Assembly (NCBI RefSeq): GCF_002743375.1
Contig: NZ_PDZC01000006.1
Location: 120,408 to 184,407, forward strand
Reading direction: 5' to 3'
DNA from: Sporosarcina sp. P34
Lineage (GTDB): Bacteria; Bacillota; Bacilli; Bacillales_A; Planococcaceae
DNA length: 64,000 nt
Part shown: one piece after another, positions 53,457 through 63,890 of the stretch
Numbering within the stretch: the first letter of the stretch is position 1
Layout: every line of letters begins with the position of its first letter
The notes under the pieces: model-generated
Seen by the model: the letters and a program-made list of their open reading frames with translations, nothing else
Database searches by the model: none
What the model was told of the DNA's origin: nothing
Position numbers and translations under genes: made by a program

Positions 53457-54926
53457 ATGACTTCATCATACAAAGACGACAGTTTAGCGTTACACACAGA
53501 CCTATATCAAATCAATATGGCCGAATCGTACTGGGCGGACGGCATTCATGAACGGAAAGCAGTATTCGAAGTATATTTCAGAAAAATTCCATTCGGTAAC
53601 GGTTATGCAATATTTGCAGGTCTTGAACATGTACTGAAGTATCTTGAAGAGTTTTCATTCACTGAAAGCGATTTAGCTTATTTACGAGAAGAGCTTGGTT
53701 TTGCTGATGACTTCCTCAACTATTTGAAAGGCCTCCGTTTCACAGGGGACGTATACTCTATGAAAGAAGGAGAACTCGTTTTTGCAAATGAACCTATCAT
53801 TCGGATTGAGGCGAACTTGATTGAAGCGCAATTGATCGAAACAGCATTACTAAATATTATTAATTACCAAACGTTGATCTGCACAAAAGCTAGCCGAATC
53901 AAGCAAGTAGTGAAAGATGATGTGGTGATGGAGTTCGGAAGCCGACGTGCGCATGAAATGGATGCGGCGGTTTGGGGAGCGCGTGCAGCGGTCATTGGTG
54001 GCGTGGAATCTACGAGTAACGTACGGGCGGGAAAGCGTTTCGGACTAGCCGTTTCGGGAACGCATGCACATTCATTTGTCCAAGCCTATAAAGATGAGTA
54101 CACGGCATTCAAAGTGTACGCACAACGTCATCGCGATTGCGTGTTCTTAGTGGATACGTATAATACGTTAAAGATTGGCGTTCCGACAGCCATTAAAGTA
54201 GCAAAAGAACTTGGAGACAGCATTAATTTCATCGGCGTACGACTGGACAGTGGAGATATTGCATTCTTGTCAAAAGAAACTCGCCGTATGTTAGATGAAG
54301 CCGGTTTCCCGGATGCGAAAATCGTAGTATCTAACGATTTGGATGAGTACACGATTTTGAACTTGAAAGCACAAGGTGCTCAAGTCGACATTTGGGGCAT
54401 TGGAACGAAGCTGATTACGGCATATGATCAACCGGCGCTTGGGGCAGTCTATAAAATCGTCTCCATAGAAAGCGATGACGGGGAAATGCAAGATACGATT
54501 AAAATCTCGGCAAACATAGAAAAAGTGACAACACCTGGCCGCAAAAAACTGTATCGAATCATTGACCTTGAAAATGGTAAAGCGGAAGGTGACTACATTA
54601 CGATGCATGACGAAGATCCGACAACGGAAGAACGTATCAAAATGTTCCACCCCGTGCATACATTTATTTCGAAGTTTGTGACGAATTTTGAAGCGGTAAA
54701 CTTACACGAGCAAGTTATTCGCGATGGGGTAACCATTTATAAAAATCCACCAGTTTATGAAATTCGTGAATTTGCACAACAAAATCTTTCCTTACTATGG
54801 GAAGAATATAAACGTTCTTTGAATCCAGAAGAGTATCCTGTCGACCTTAGTCAAAAGTGTTGGGATAATAAGCGACGTAATATTGAAGAAGTACATGAAA
54901 TGGTCGAGAGCTATACAAAACGATGA
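53457..54926 (+). CDS. pncB: Nicotinate phosphoribosyltransferase
   Basis: 489 residues from the ATG at 53457 with AAGGAG 7 bases upstream. Family motifs in order: [31 protein letters not shown] with the conserved His, SGTHAHSFV, and [13 protein letters not shown]. It converts nicotinate and PRPP to NaMN using ATP, the first committed step of NAD salvage. nadE follows after 16 bp, so the two make a salvage operon; nadD, the middle step, is elsewhere. Confidence 0.93.
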   Translation: MTSSYKDDSLALHTDLYQINMAESYWADGIHERKAVFEVYFRKIPFGNGYAIFAGLEHVLKYLEEFSFTESDLAYLREELGFADDFLNYLKGLRFTGDVYSMKEGELVFANEPIIRIEANLIEAQLIETALLNIINYQTLICTKASRIKQVVKDDVVMEFGSRRAHEMDAAVWGARAAVIGGVESTSNVRAGKRFGLAVSGTHAHSFVQAYKDEYTAFKVYAQRHRDCVFLVDTYNTLKIGVPTAIKVAKELGDSINFIGVRLDSGDIAFLSKETRRMLDEAGFPDAKIVVSNDLDEYTILNLKAQGAQVDIWGIGTKLITAYDQPALGAVYKIVSIESDDGEMQDTIKISANIEKVTTPGRKKLYRIIDLENGKAEGDYITMHDEDPTTEERIKMFHPVHTFISKFVTNFEAVNLHEQVIRDGVTIYKNPPVYEIREFAQQNLSLLWEEYKRSLNPEEYPVDLSQKCWDNKRRNIEEVHEMVESYTKR

Positions 54927-54942
54927 AAAGGAAGTGGGAGCG

Positions 54943-55767
54943 TTGACATTGCAGCAAGAAATTATCCAAGCATTACGAGCGAAGCCGGAAATCGATCCGC
55001 AGCAAGAGATCCGAACTTCCATTGACTTTATGAAAGCATATTTGAAAAAGAATACATTTTTACAAGGATTCACATTAGGTATTTCTGGGGGTCAAGACTC
55101 TACATTAGTTGGCAAACTAGCGCAGATGGCGATTGATGAACTTAACGAAGAATTAGCGGAAGAAAAATACCGCTTTTATGCACTCCGTTTACCGTATGGC
55201 GTGCAATTTGACGAAGACGATTGTCAGGATGCATTGCGTTTTATTAGTCCATCAGTCGTCTATTCAGTAGATATTAAAGAAGCGGTCGATGCCAGTGAAC
55301 GGGCTCTGACCAAAGCGGGTCTTTATATCTCTGATTTTGATAAAGGAAATGAAAAGGCGCGCGAACGTATGAAAGTGCAATATTCTGTAGCGGCTGTCCA
55401 TCGGTCGGTCGTTCTAGGTTCAGATCACGCGGCTGAAGCAATCACTGGCTTCTATACAAAGTTTGGTGATGGTGCAGCGGATCTTATGCCGATCTATCGT
55501 CTGAATAAACGTCAAGGAAAACAATTGTTAGAAGCACTAGACTGTCCACCACACTTATACAATAAAATCCCTACAGCTGATTTAGAGGGCAATAAACCCG
55601 CTATTCCGGATGAAGTAGCATTAGGTGTAACATATGATGAAATCGATGACTACCTTGAAGGAAAAGAAGTATCGAACGAAGCACGAAAGCAAATTGAAGG
55701 ACATTATTTGAAATCAGCCCACAAACGGCATTTGCCTATCACGGTATTTGATGAGTTTTGGAAATGA
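54943..55767 (+). CDS. nadE: NH3-dependent NAD+ synthetase
   Basis: 274 residues from a TTG start (AAGGA 10 bases upstream); the length agrees with Bacillus NadE. PP-loop [38 protein letters not shown] and [12 protein letters not shown] are all conserved. It amidates NaAD to NAD using ammonia and ATP; there is no glutaminase domain. Second gene of the pncB-nadE operon. Confidence 0.95.
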   Translation: MTLQQEIIQALRAKPEIDPQQEIRTSIDFMKAYLKKNTFLQGFTLGISGGQDSTLVGKLAQMAIDELNEELAEEKYRFYALRLPYGVQFDEDDCQDALRFISPSVVYSVDIKEAVDASERALTKAGLYISDFDKGNEKARERMKVQYSVAAVHRSVVLGSDHAAEAITGFYTKFGDGAADLMPIYRLNKRQGKQLLEALDCPPHLYNKIPTADLEGNKPAIPDEVALGVTYDEIDDYLEGKEVSNEARKQIEGHYLKSAHKRHLPITVFDEFWK

Positions 55768-55809
55768 AAACTGCCGACCTCTTATAAGATAAAGGGTCGG
55801 CAGTTTTTC
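55767..55809 (+). terminator. Terminator of pncB-nadE
   Basis: AAAACTGCCGACC (55767-55779) / GGTCGGCAGTTTT (55795-55807), T-run; begins at the nadE stop codon. Confidence 0.93.
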
Positions 55810-55889
55810 TGTTTGTCGGTATTATTCGTTTCAGGTATGATAGTTTCATACAATAAGACGGATTCAGTTCGTGACGGGAGAGAATAACT

Positions 55890-56840
55890 ATGCATTCACA
55901 ATGGATCGAACGAGTATTACACAATATTGAAAAAGTTATTGTGGGAAAACGTGATATAGCGGAGTTAAGTATGACAGCGTTATTAGCTGGCGGTCATGTA
56001 TTACTAGAAGATGTACCAGGCGTTGGCAAGACGATGCTAGTCAGAGCACTAGCCACTTCAATTGGCGCAAAGTTTAAACGGATTCAATTCACGCCAGATC
56101 TATTACCTTCTGATGTTTCAGGTGTATCTATCTATAATCCACAGACGATGCAATTCGAATTTCGTCCGGGACCTTTAATTGGGAATATCGTTTTGGCTGA
56201 TGAAATCAACCGAACATCACCCAAAACACAGGCTGCTTTATTGGAAGGGATGGAAGAGGCGTCGATTACGGTAGATGGAACGACTATACAATTACCGAAA
56301 CCGTTTTTCGTAATGGCGACACAAAATCCTATTGAATATGAAGGGACATACCCTTTACCGGAAGCACAGCTTGATCGTTTTATCTTTAAGTTGAAAATGG
56401 GGTATCCGACAAAACAGCAAGAGATAGAATTATTGAAGAGAGCGGAACAGCAAATGCCGATTGAGCAAATTGACGCCATTCTAACAGTGGAGGAATTACT
56501 GGAGCTACAGCGGCATGTAGGCGAAGTGACTGTAGACGACACGATTGTTTCATATATTGTGGATTGTGCAGATGCAACTCGCCAGCACGAATCCGTTTCG
56601 TTAGGCGTAAGTCCACGCGGTTCGATGGCATTAATGAAAGCTTGTCAGGCTTATGCATTCATAAAAGGGCGCACGTTTGTTTTGCCTGACGATGTACAAT
56701 ACTTAGCATCGTTTGCATTTCCACATCGAATGATTCTACATCCTGAAGCAAAATACGAAGGAATCGATGCTGAGGAAATTGTTAGCTATATCCTCAAACA
56801 GTTGCCGGTTCCAGTTATGCGCAGGTCTGCTACTCTATGA
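55890..56840 (+). CDS. MoxR-family AAA ATPase
   Basis: 316 residues. Walker A DVPGVGKT (about residues 40-47), Walker B IVLADEINR, then SPKTQAALLEGMEE and the sensor segment ATQNPIEYEGTYPLPEAQLDRF, all typical of MoxR. MoxR ATPases act as chaperones for metal or VWA/DUF58 proteins. Overlaps the DUF58 gene by 4 bases (ATGA), first gene of a three-gene operon. Confidence 0.93.
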   Translation: MHSQWIERVLHNIEKVIVGKRDIAELSMTALLAGGHVLLEDVPGVGKTMLVRALATSIGAKFKRIQFTPDLLPSDVSGVSIYNPQTMQFEFRPGPLIGNIVLADEINRTSPKTQAALLEGMEEASITVDGTTIQLPKPFFVMATQNPIEYEGTYPLPEAQLDRFIFKLKMGYPTKQQEIELLKRAEQQMPIEQIDAILTVEELLELQRHVGEVTVDDTIVSYIVDCADATRQHESVSLGVSPRGSMALMKACQAYAFIKGRTFVLPDDVQYLASFAFPHRMILHPEAKYEGIDAEEIVSYILKQLPVPVMRRSATL

Positions 56841-58015
56841 TTGAATTGCGATCATTCGGACGTTTCGTGAGTGTCTTATCTATCGGTATAGCCGCCTACG
56901 TCTTTGCAAAATTTCAAGGGGGCTTCGTTAGCTGGTTCATCTTCTATACATTGATTCCGTTTGTGATATATTCTGTGCTTCTCTACTTCTATCCGTTACG
57001 AGATCTAACCGTGGAACGATATATCGAAGACCGACATGTATCAAGAAATGGACGGGTGTCTATTCGTGTAGTTCTTAAAAGGAATCTTCCCTTCCCTTTG
57101 TTGTACGTAGTTCTTATAGATAAACGAGTGCATGGCAAGTGCGAAAAGATTGAGCGGAAAATCACACTACTAGGTTTTCGAAGAACATATGAGCACACCT
57201 ATTTTCTACAGAATGTTCAACGCGGTGAATACACATTGCCGACAGTGGAAGTAGAAGTAGTAGACTTTTTTAATTGGATTCGTAAAAGAAGAGTATTCGT
57301 TGTTCAAGACCATTTTTTAGTCTATCCTAGCGTCACAGCCATGGTGTATGAATCAGCATCCAATGGAACGAGCGAAGGACAGCAACGTTCCGCTTACATG
57401 CTGGCGAAAGATGCGACCACACCATCTAGCATCAGGGAATATGCGCCAGGGGACCGGATGTCTTGGATTCATTGGAAGTCATTTGCTCGGACTTCGAAAC
57501 TTATGACAAAGGAGTTTGATGAACAGCGATCGGAGCAACATACGGTATTGCTAGATTGTGGAATGTCGGAAACATTTGAAGAAGCAGTGGAGTTCGCTGC
57601 GTCGATTATTGTATCTGCTAGGCAGAATCATGCCAAGCTGACTATGATCACGGCAAGTGACCAACCGAAGATATTTCCTTCTATACATTCCGCAGATCAT
57701 ACTAGGCAAGCGTTAGTACACCTTGCTAAAATCCAGCCGAAAGATTTACAACAGGTAAGGTTGCCGATAGAGAAAGCGCCATCTCGGGATGCGTTGTTGC
57801 TTATTACAGGTAATCTTCGCATGGATTTCATTCACCATGTATTAAGGTATACTCGTGATGCATCCACAATAGTTTGCTTTGTAATGTTGCCGGACGATAC
57901 GCATGTAAAATCCCTCGAGCCTATTATTGGTCAAGTGAAATTACTCGGTATTACTGTGAATCTGCTGTATCCATCTGATCATTCATCGGTGTTGAAAAAG
58001 GCGGTGTCTTCATGA
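56837..58015 (+). CDS. DUF58 domain protein
   Basis: 392 residues. Two N-terminal membrane helices (about 10-25 and 30-52), a beta-rich middle, and the DUF58 motif IREYAPGDRMSWIHWKSFARTSKLMTKEF split around residue 210, followed by a VWA-like region (HTVLLDCGM). DUF58 proteins are the usual partner of MoxR and transglutaminase-like proteins. Precise role unknown; overlapped by both neighbours by 4 bases. Confidence 0.9.
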   Translation: MIELRSFGRFVSVLSIGIAAYVFAKFQGGFVSWFIFYTLIPFVIYSVLLYFYPLRDLTVERYIEDRHVSRNGRVSIRVVLKRNLPFPLLYVVLIDKRVHGKCEKIERKITLLGFRRTYEHTYFLQNVQRGEYTLPTVEVEVVDFFNWIRKRRVFVVQDHFLVYPSVTAMVYESASNGTSEGQQRSAYMLAKDATTPSSIREYAPGDRMSWIHWKSFARTSKLMTKEFDEQRSEQHTVLLDCGMSETFEEAVEFAASIIVSARQNHAKLTMITASDQPKIFPSIHSADHTRQALVHLAKIQPKDLQQVRLPIEKAPSRDALLLITGNLRMDFIHHVLRYTRDASTIVCFVMLPDDTHVKSLEPIIGQVKLLGITVNLLYPSDHSSVLKKAVSS

Positions 58016-60180
58016 AGAAACCGGTATTGAATTGGAAAGTGCTAGTATTTTTATATGCACTTAGTGTCGTTTTACTGTGGGAGTGGTTTATCCCCATTAT
58101 GGAGCTGACAGATTTCGGCCATCCTTCTTTATTTATCATCTATCTGGTGCTCTTCTTTGCATTGGCTTTACTTCGATTACCCTGGTGGATCAGTGGAGCG
58201 ATTCAAATACTTTATGTAGTATGGGCTATTCATTATATGTATTTTGACCGACTATGGATTTCAATAGAAACGACGGGCTACATTTGGCAAGATGTCCAAC
58301 AGAATGTCTTGTTGCTATTCAAAGGTGATCTGGGTGAATTATCGAATTTATTTCGTACGGTATTGTTGTTTACATTAGTTTGGATGATTGCCTATTTGCT
58401 TCGCCACTGGATTGAAGTACGAAGTAGTATGATGATGTTCTTTAGTTTTACCATAGTATTCGTTGCGCTGTTGGATACGTTCACTCCATATGATGCTACT
58501 TCGTCTATTGTGAGAATTATGATAGTGGGTTTAGTAATCGTAGGTACTCTCACATTAATTAAACTATCTGGTGAAAAGGGATTGTCACTTCGTCCAAAAA
58601 AAATACTTCTGCTTTCATTGCCGGTAATACTGATTGTTGTATTTGTCGGATTGCTTTCCAGAAATGCACCCGTATATCCTCCAGCATGGCCTGATCCCGT
58701 ACCGTTCCTATTGTCTTTGAGCGGAGTGGAAGACAAGGGGGTTGATAAAGGACAAGCCAGGGCGGGTTATGACCCTAATGATTCGCAACTAGGTGGGGCT
58801 TTCGTCCAAGACAATCAGTTAGTGTTTGAAGCATCTGTGAAACAACGTCAATATTGGCGAATCGAAACGAAGGATACTTACACTTCGAAGGGCTGGATAC
58901 AGGATCAAGAATCCATGAAGGAGCTATTGGATACAGGTGAAGATTTATGGGACCCTCTTGTAGACGGGCAAGTGTCGCGTGCTTTACTGGACTTCGCTGA
59001 ACCATTGCCATTTCTCGCCACTCCCTATGGCGCGACGAAGATTTCTTCGCCTGAAGGTTTGAACCTTATGCATGAGATGGAAGCCAACCGGCTATACTTG
59101 CTAATGGGCCTGCAGGAAAAGATTAAACAGTATGAAATAGAATTTGTTGAACCTACATACATCATGTCGGATTTGCAGAAGGCAGAGATGGTGAACTATG
59201 AGACCGTTCCGGAAGATTTAACTAGTTATGTGCAACTTCCGGACGAATTACCGGAACGCGTGAAGGAGCTAGCGTTATCGATTACAGAGAATGAAACGGC
59301 CGTCTATGACAAAGTGAAAGCGGTAGAGCAATACTTCAAAAAGAACGGTTTTGTTTACGAGACACAAAATGTTCCGGTTCCTGATGAGGAACAGGACTAT
59401 GTGGATCAGTTTCTATTCGATACCAAAAAGGGTTACTGTGATAATTTCTCCACTTCTATGGCGGTCATGCTTAGGTCTGTAGATATACCAACACGCTGGG
59501 TGAAAGGTTTTGCACCCGGGGAAATGGCGTTTAAAGCCTCAGGCGAAAATATCTATCGTGTGACGAATGACGATGCTCATTCGTGGGTGGAAGCATATAT
59601 CCCTGAAATTGGATGGATGCCGTTTGAGCCGACGCTAGGCTTTACACAGCCGACAGAGATCGAATTTGATATTTCAAATGAAAACCCTGAAGAAGAGGAA
59701 ATTAAAAAACCGGTGAAACCAGAAGTGGAGCAACAGAAAGAGCTTCCTAAGAAAACAAAAAGTTCGCCAGCGTCTGACGTATTCAAACAAAAGCTTACAT
59801 GGTTGTTTAGTCAATGGTGGATTTATGTAGCGCTATTCGTGTTGATAATAGGAGCGAGTGTCGTTATATATAGTAAAAGAAGTAACTGGTTACCGAAATG
59901 GCGTATAAAACAATTGAAGAAACTGCCGAACGGTCGCGTGAAATTCGAACAACAATTTACACAGTTATTACAACAACTAGCTCGTACCGGTTTGCCTAAG
60001 GATACCGCAATGACGCTTTCCAATTATGCAATACTTGTAGATGAGCGGTATGGCGGTGATCGAATGGCCGTATTGACCCGCGCGTATGAAATGGGGGTAT
60101 ACGGTAACGATTGGCAGTCGCAAGAGTGGGATAAGTTGAATGAAGTATGGGAAGATTTAATTATTAGCACAATTTGTTGA
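58012..60180 (+). CDS. Membrane transglutaminase-like protein
   Basis: 722 residues. Five to six N-terminal membrane helices (about 10-210), an extracytoplasmic domain with the transglutaminase core: the catalytic Cys in KKGYCDNFSTSMAVMLRS, the His in DDAHSWVEAY and the Asp in the following PEIGWMPFEPT segment. A last helix (about 605-625) is followed by a cytoplasmic DUF4129-like tail. In the MoxR-DUF58-TGc context it is thought to act on cell-surface proteins or peptides; substrate unknown. Ends 118 bp before a terminator. Confidence 0.9.
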   Translation: MKKPVLNWKVLVFLYALSVVLLWEWFIPIMELTDFGHPSLFIIYLVLFFALALLRLPWWISGAIQILYVVWAIHYMYFDRLWISIETTGYIWQDVQQNVLLLFKGDLGELSNLFRTVLLFTLVWMIAYLLRHWIEVRSSMMMFFSFTIVFVALLDTFTPYDATSSIVRIMIVGLVIVGTLTLIKLSGEKGLSLRPKKILLLSLPVILIVVFVGLLSRNAPVYPPAWPDPVPFLLSLSGVEDKGVDKGQARAGYDPNDSQLGGAFVQDNQLVFEASVKQRQYWRIETKDTYTSKGWIQDQESMKELLDTGEDLWDPLVDGQVSRALLDFAEPLPFLATPYGATKISSPEGLNLMHEMEANRLYLLMGLQEKIKQYEIEFVEPTYIMSDLQKAEMVNYETVPEDLTSYVQLPDELPERVKELALSITENETAVYDKVKAVEQYFKKNGFVYETQNVPVPDEEQDYVDQFLFDTKKGYCDNFSTSMAVMLRSVDIPTRWVKGFAPGEMAFKASGENIYRVTNDDAHSWVEAYIPEIGWMPFEPTLGFTQPTEIEFDISNENPEEEEIKKPVKPEVEQQKELPKKTKSSPASDVFKQKLTWLFSQWWIYVALFVLIIGASVVIYSKRSNWLPKWRIKQLKKLPNGRVKFEQQFTQLLQQLARTGLPKDTAMTLSNYAILVDERYGGDRMAVLTRAYEMGVYGNDWQSQEWDKLNEVWEDLIISTIC

Positions 60181-60297
60181 TTTTTTAGCGAAATATGCGT
60201 AAAATATAGATCGGATGATGCTTGGAATATCCTCGACATTTCTTGCACTAACGAACGTCAGCTATCATTGAATAGCAGTACTTAGATTCTTTGATGG

Positions 60298-60337
60298 AAA
60301 AGACGCGTGGAAAGTTGACTTTCTAACGCGTCTTTTG
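60298..60337 (+). terminator. Terminator between the transglutaminase and guaA genes
   Basis: AAAAGACGCGT (60298-60308) / ACGCGTCTTTT (60326-60336), with an inner GGAAAG / CTTTCT pairing extending the stem. 118 bases beyond the transglutaminase stop and 48 bases before guaA. Confidence 0.88.
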
Positions 60338-60383
60338 TAGTTGAGGCATGAAACGGTATAAAAAATTGGAAGAGGTGGATCAG

Positions 60384-61937
60384 TTGTCAAATGCTCCTGT
60401 GTTAGCTGGACAAGAAAAAATTGTAGTTCTCGATTACGGCAGTAAGTATAATCAGCTCTTCACGCGTACCATTCGCGAATTTGGTGTGTATAGTGAGTTA
60501 CACGCACATACAACGACAATTGAAGAAATTAAAAAAATGAATCCAGTCGGGATCGTACTTTCTGGTGGTCTAGCATCTGCTAGCGACGAGAATGCGTATG
60601 ATATTAATCCGTCAATATTCGAATTAGGTATACCTGTATTGGGCATCAGTTATGGAGCTCAAGTAATTGTCAAACATTTAGGCGGTAAGGTAGCAAAGAA
60701 TACAAGCGACGAAGGCAAAGAAGAAACGTTGACCGTGGATACAGCGTCTGCATTGTTTGCTGGTCAGACTGAAAAACAAAATGTCTGGGTAAGTCACAGC
60801 GCTGACATTGCTGAATTACCTGAAGGGTTTACTGCATCTGCAAAAGACTCCACTGGTAATATTGCAGCGATTTCAAACGATGAAGAACAAATCTATGCGA
60901 TTCAATTCCATCCGGAAAATTATCGTTCGGAAAATGGGAAAGACTTCTTGCGTAACTTTGTTTTTGAAATTTGTAAAGCTTCAGGCGACTGGACAATGGA
61001 TCGTTTCATCGAAATCGAAATTGAGAAGATCCGCTCAACAGTTGGCGATCGTAAAGTACTTTGCGCACTAAGTGGTGGGGTTGACTCTTCAGTAGTAGCA
61101 GCTTTGATCGACCGTGCAATTGGTGACCAGTTGACATGTATATTTGTTGACCACGGATTGCTTCGTAAAGGCGAAGTTGAAAGTGTAGTTAAAACTTTTA
61201 GCGAGCAATTCAGCATGCACTTCATTAAAGTAGATGCACGTGAACGCTTTTTGAACAAGCTCGAAGGAGTTACAGATCCTGAGCAAAAACGGAAGATTAT
61301 CGGTAACGAATTTATTTACGTATTTGATGAGGAATCTGCTAAACTAGATGGCATCAAATACTTAGCGCAAGGTACGATTTATGCAGATATTATTGAAAGT
61401 GGAACTGCAACTTCTGCAACTATTAAATCTCACCATAATGTGGGCGGTTTGCCTGAAGATATGGAGTTCGAGTTAATCGAGCCATTACGCGCATTATTTA
61501 AAGATGAAGTCCGCGCGGTTGGAGCGGAACTTGGATTGCCTGATGAAATTGTTAACCGTCAACCATTCCCAGGTCCAGGACTTGGAGTTCGTGTGCTTGG
61601 TGAAATTACGGAAGATAAGCTTGAAATCGTTCGCGATGCAGACTTTATTTTACGTGATGAAATCGCAAAAGCTGGACTCGATCGTTCCATCTGGCAATAT
61701 TTTGCAGTATTACCGAACATCCGCAGTGTAGGTGTGCGTAATGAACAACGTTCTTACGACTATGCAATCGGTATCAGAGCGGTTCATTCAGTAGATGGCA
61801 TGACAGCAGACTGGGCTCGTATACCTTTCGATGTACTGGAAAAAATCAGTACTCGAATTACAACTGAAGTGGATCAAGTCAATCGGGTTGTATATGATAT
61901 TACAGCTAAACCACCTGGCACAATTGAGTGGGAATAA
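60384..61937 (+). CDS. guaA: GMP synthase with altered glutaminase active site
   Basis: 517 residues from a TTG start at 60384 (GAGGTGG 5 bases upstream; the ATG at 60348 has no proper site). The C-terminal synthetase half is well preserved: PP-loop SGGVDSS (230-236), [22 protein letters not shown] and [15 protein letters not shown], ending in the usual KPPGTIEWE. The N-terminal amidotransferase domain keeps the His-x-Glu pair in FHPEN (His176, Glu178) but has Ser89 (AGT, 60648-60650) where GMP synthases have the nucleophile Cys in GICYGMQ. The oxyanion loop reads GGLAS instead of GGPNS, and SHSAD replaces SHGD. Glutamine hydrolysis should be lost or very weak; ammonia-dependent GMP synthesis remains possible. 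Confidence 0.92.
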   Translation: MSNAPVLAGQEKIVVLDYGSKYNQLFTRTIREFGVYSELHAHTTTIEEIKKMNPVGIVLSGGLASASDENAYDINPSIFELGIPVLGISYGAQVIVKHLGGKVAKNTSDEGKEETLTVDTASALFAGQTEKQNVWVSHSADIAELPEGFTASAKDSTGNIAAISNDEEQIYAIQFHPENYRSENGKDFLRNFVFEICKASGDWTMDRFIEIEIEKIRSTVGDRKVLCALSGGVDSSVVAALIDRAIGDQLTCIFVDHGLLRKGEVESVVKTFSEQFSMHFIKVDARERFLNKLEGVTDPEQKRKIIGNEFIYVFDEESAKLDGIKYLAQGTIYADIIESGTATSATIKSHHNVGGLPEDMEFELIEPLRALFKDEVRAVGAELGLPDEIVNRQPFPGPGLGVRVLGEITEDKLEIVRDADFILRDEIAKAGLDRSIWQYFAVLPNIRSVGVRNEQRSYDYAIGIRAVHSVDGMTADWARIPFDVLEKISTRITTEVDQVNRVVYDITAKPPGTIEWE

Positions 61938-61949
61938 GTTAAACAACAG

Positions 61950-62092
61950 AATATGATCGTATAACGCTGGGAATAAGGCCTAGAAGTCTCTACCGAAACA
62001 CCGTAAATGTTTCGACTACGATTCAAAATAGAAATGTATTTTCTATTGAATTAGAAGAGAGGCATGCGAATTTTTTCGCGTGCCTCTTTTTA
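61950..62092 (+). promoter_or_regulatory. Guanine riboswitch (purine type) with terminator
   Basis: Aptamer at about 61954-62025: P1 arms TGATCGTA and TACGATTCA, the conserved TCTACCG, the loop CCGTAAATG and the 3' core CGACTACG. The specificity base in GACTA is C, which marks guanine rather than adenine. A terminator stem AGAGGCATGCGAA (62058-62070) / TTCGCGTGCCTCT (62075-62087) with T-run follows. Guanine binding should shut off the permease gene behind it. Confidence 0.9.
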
Positions 62093-62117
62093 CATAATGA
62101 GAGTAAGGAAGGTCACA

Positions 62118-63452
62118 ATGAAAAAATACTTTGAGTTCGACAAGCTTGGAACCAATTATCGTCGCGAAATCATCGGTGGAATAACTACTTTTTTGGCCAT
62201 GGCATATATTTTAGCAGTAAATCCCATTATGTTATCTTTGGATGTTGTCCCTGATTTGCCAGATTCTATGCGTATGGATAAAGGCGCTGTATTTGTTGCT
62301 ACGGCGCTTGCCGCGGCTGTTGGAACATTATTTATGGGTCTAATAGCTAGATATCCGATCGGACTAGCGCCAGGCATGGGATTAAACGCATTTTTTGCTT
62401 TCACAGTAGTGCTAACTTACGGTATTCCATGGCAAACAGGACTAACTGGGGTATTATTCTCTGGATTAATCTTTATAGTTCTTTCATTAACAGGATTACG
62501 AGAAATCATCATTAATGCAATTCCAGCCCAGCTGAAATTTGCTGTAGGTGCAGGGATTGGTTTGTTCATTACATTCTTAGGACTGCAAAATGCCAAGATT
62601 ATTGTAGCGGATGCAAATACGTTAGTAGGCTTAGGCGATTTAACAGCGGGTCCTACGTTACTAACGATCTTTGGATTAGTTGTCACTATTATCATGATGG
62701 TTAGGAAGATCAAAGGTGCTATTTTCTATGGGATGATCATGACCACAGTTTTAGGTATGGCCGTCAGTCTCATAGACATACCACATAAGGTAGTAGATAA
62801 AATTCCGTCAGTTGCTCCTACGTTTGGTGCAGCATTCGATGCGATCATTCACGATCCAGGTTCATTGATGACAACACAATTTCTCGTTATTGTTATCACA
62901 TTTCTATTCGTAGATTTCTTCGATACAGCCGGAACACTAGTTGCAGTTGCTACTCAAGCGGGTTTAATGAAGGAAGATCGTCTTCCACGTGCAGGTAAAG
63001 CGTTGCTTGCGGATTCCTTGGCGACAGTAACAGGAGCAGTAATGGGTACATCCACTACCACATCTTATATTGAATCTACTGCAGGTGTTGCGGCGGGTGC
63101 CAAAACAGGCTTTGCTTCCATTGTAACCGCCTTGTTGTTCTTACTAGCATTGTTCTTCTCTCCTTTACTGTTAGTCATCACACCGGCAGTTACAGCGCCG
63201 GCATTAATTATCGTTGGAGTATTGATGGTGTCAACCTTAGGAAACATACAATGGACACGTTTCGAAATCGCTGTTCCAGCATTCTTTACGATCATCGCTA
63301 TGCCGTTGACGTACAGTATAGCGACAGGTATCGCAATTGGTTTCGTTTTCTATCCTATTACGATGTTAGTTAGCGGTAGAAGAAAAGAAATTCATCCGAT
63401 TATGTACGGGTTATTTGTGATCTTCATATTGTATTTCATCTATATTAAATAA
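62118..63452 (+). CDS. NCS2-family guanine/hypoxanthine permease (PbuG/PbuO-like)
   Basis: 444 residues from the ATG at 62118 (AAGGAAGG 7 bases upstream), well after the riboswitch terminator. About 12-14 helices. AzgA-type signature segments: GITTFLAMAYILAVNP near the start, GMGLNAFFAFTVV, FVDFFDTAGTLVAVA and GTSTTTSYIESTAGVAAGAKTG split over helix 9-10. Length and riboswitch type point to a PbuG/PbuO guanine and hypoxanthine importer. Placed after guaA, it feeds the same guanine pool. Confidence 0.9.
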   Translation: MKKYFEFDKLGTNYRREIIGGITTFLAMAYILAVNPIMLSLDVVPDLPDSMRMDKGAVFVATALAAAVGTLFMGLIARYPIGLAPGMGLNAFFAFTVVLTYGIPWQTGLTGVLFSGLIFIVLSLTGLREIIINAIPAQLKFAVGAGIGLFITFLGLQNAKIIVADANTLVGLGDLTAGPTLLTIFGLVVTIIMMVRKIKGAIFYGMIMTTVLGMAVSLIDIPHKVVDKIPSVAPTFGAAFDAIIHDPGSLMTTQFLVIVITFLFVDFFDTAGTLVAVATQAGLMKEDRLPRAGKALLADSLATVTGAVMGTSTTTSYIESTAGVAAGAKTGFASIVTALLFLLALFFSPLLLVITPAVTAPALIIVGVLMVSTLGNIQWTRFEIAVPAFFTIIAMPLTYSIATGIAIGFVFYPITMLVSGRRKEIHPIMYGLFVIFILYFIYIK

Positions 63453-63457
63453 CAACG

Positions 63458-63491
63458 AACCGCTTCCCGATTCAATAGGGGAGCGGTTTTC
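63458..63491 (+). terminator. Terminator after the purine permease gene
   Basis: AACCGCTTCCC (63458-63468) / GGGGAGCGGTT (63478-63488) with one imperfect pair, then TTTT-type sequence. Confidence 0.8.
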
Positions 63492-63579
63492 ACTATTCCT
63501 TAAGCTTCGTTTTGAAATTGTTAATGGTATCGAATCTAAAAGAAAGTAAAAAGAAATTAAAAAAGGTTGTTTAAAGTTG

Positions 63580-63608
63580 TTGACAGTTTAAAATACGTCT
63601 GATATAGT
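63580..63608 (+). promoter_or_regulatory. rRNA operon promoter
   Basis: TTGACA (63580-63585), exactly 17 bases, TATAGT (63603-63608). An A-rich stretch upstream (about 63541-63566) looks like an UP element. A 280-base leader follows, starting with the usual pre-16S text ACCTTGAAAACTGAACAG at about 63642-63660. Confidence 0.85.
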
Positions 63609-63890
63609 AATAGAGCAGTCAAGAAAGCGGCTGTGACATGAACCTTGAAAACTGAACAGCAAAACGTTAACGAAATACAGTTTGTGCATCTAACGGTGAC
63701 ACAAACAAAATGAGTATCTTAATTGATGCCAGCAAATGAAACTCGAGCTAATCGATTTTTCATGTAACTGGTTGACGAGATGTTGTGGAGTGCTAGGAAG
63801 TGATCGAGCGAGAGAGGGAGCGTACTTAGGTACGTGACCGACTGAGTGAGTGAAACTGACAACGTAATCCGCGGCATATCGCCAACCAGT
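63609..63890 (+). other. 16S rRNA leader
   Basis: Untranslated leader of the rrn transcript. ACTGGTTG (63767-63774) can pair with CAACCAGT (63883-63890), directly next to the mature 16S 5' end, folding the last 120 bases into a leader domain. No tRNA or protein gene here; the minus-strand ORF in this area is spurious. Confidence 0.75.
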
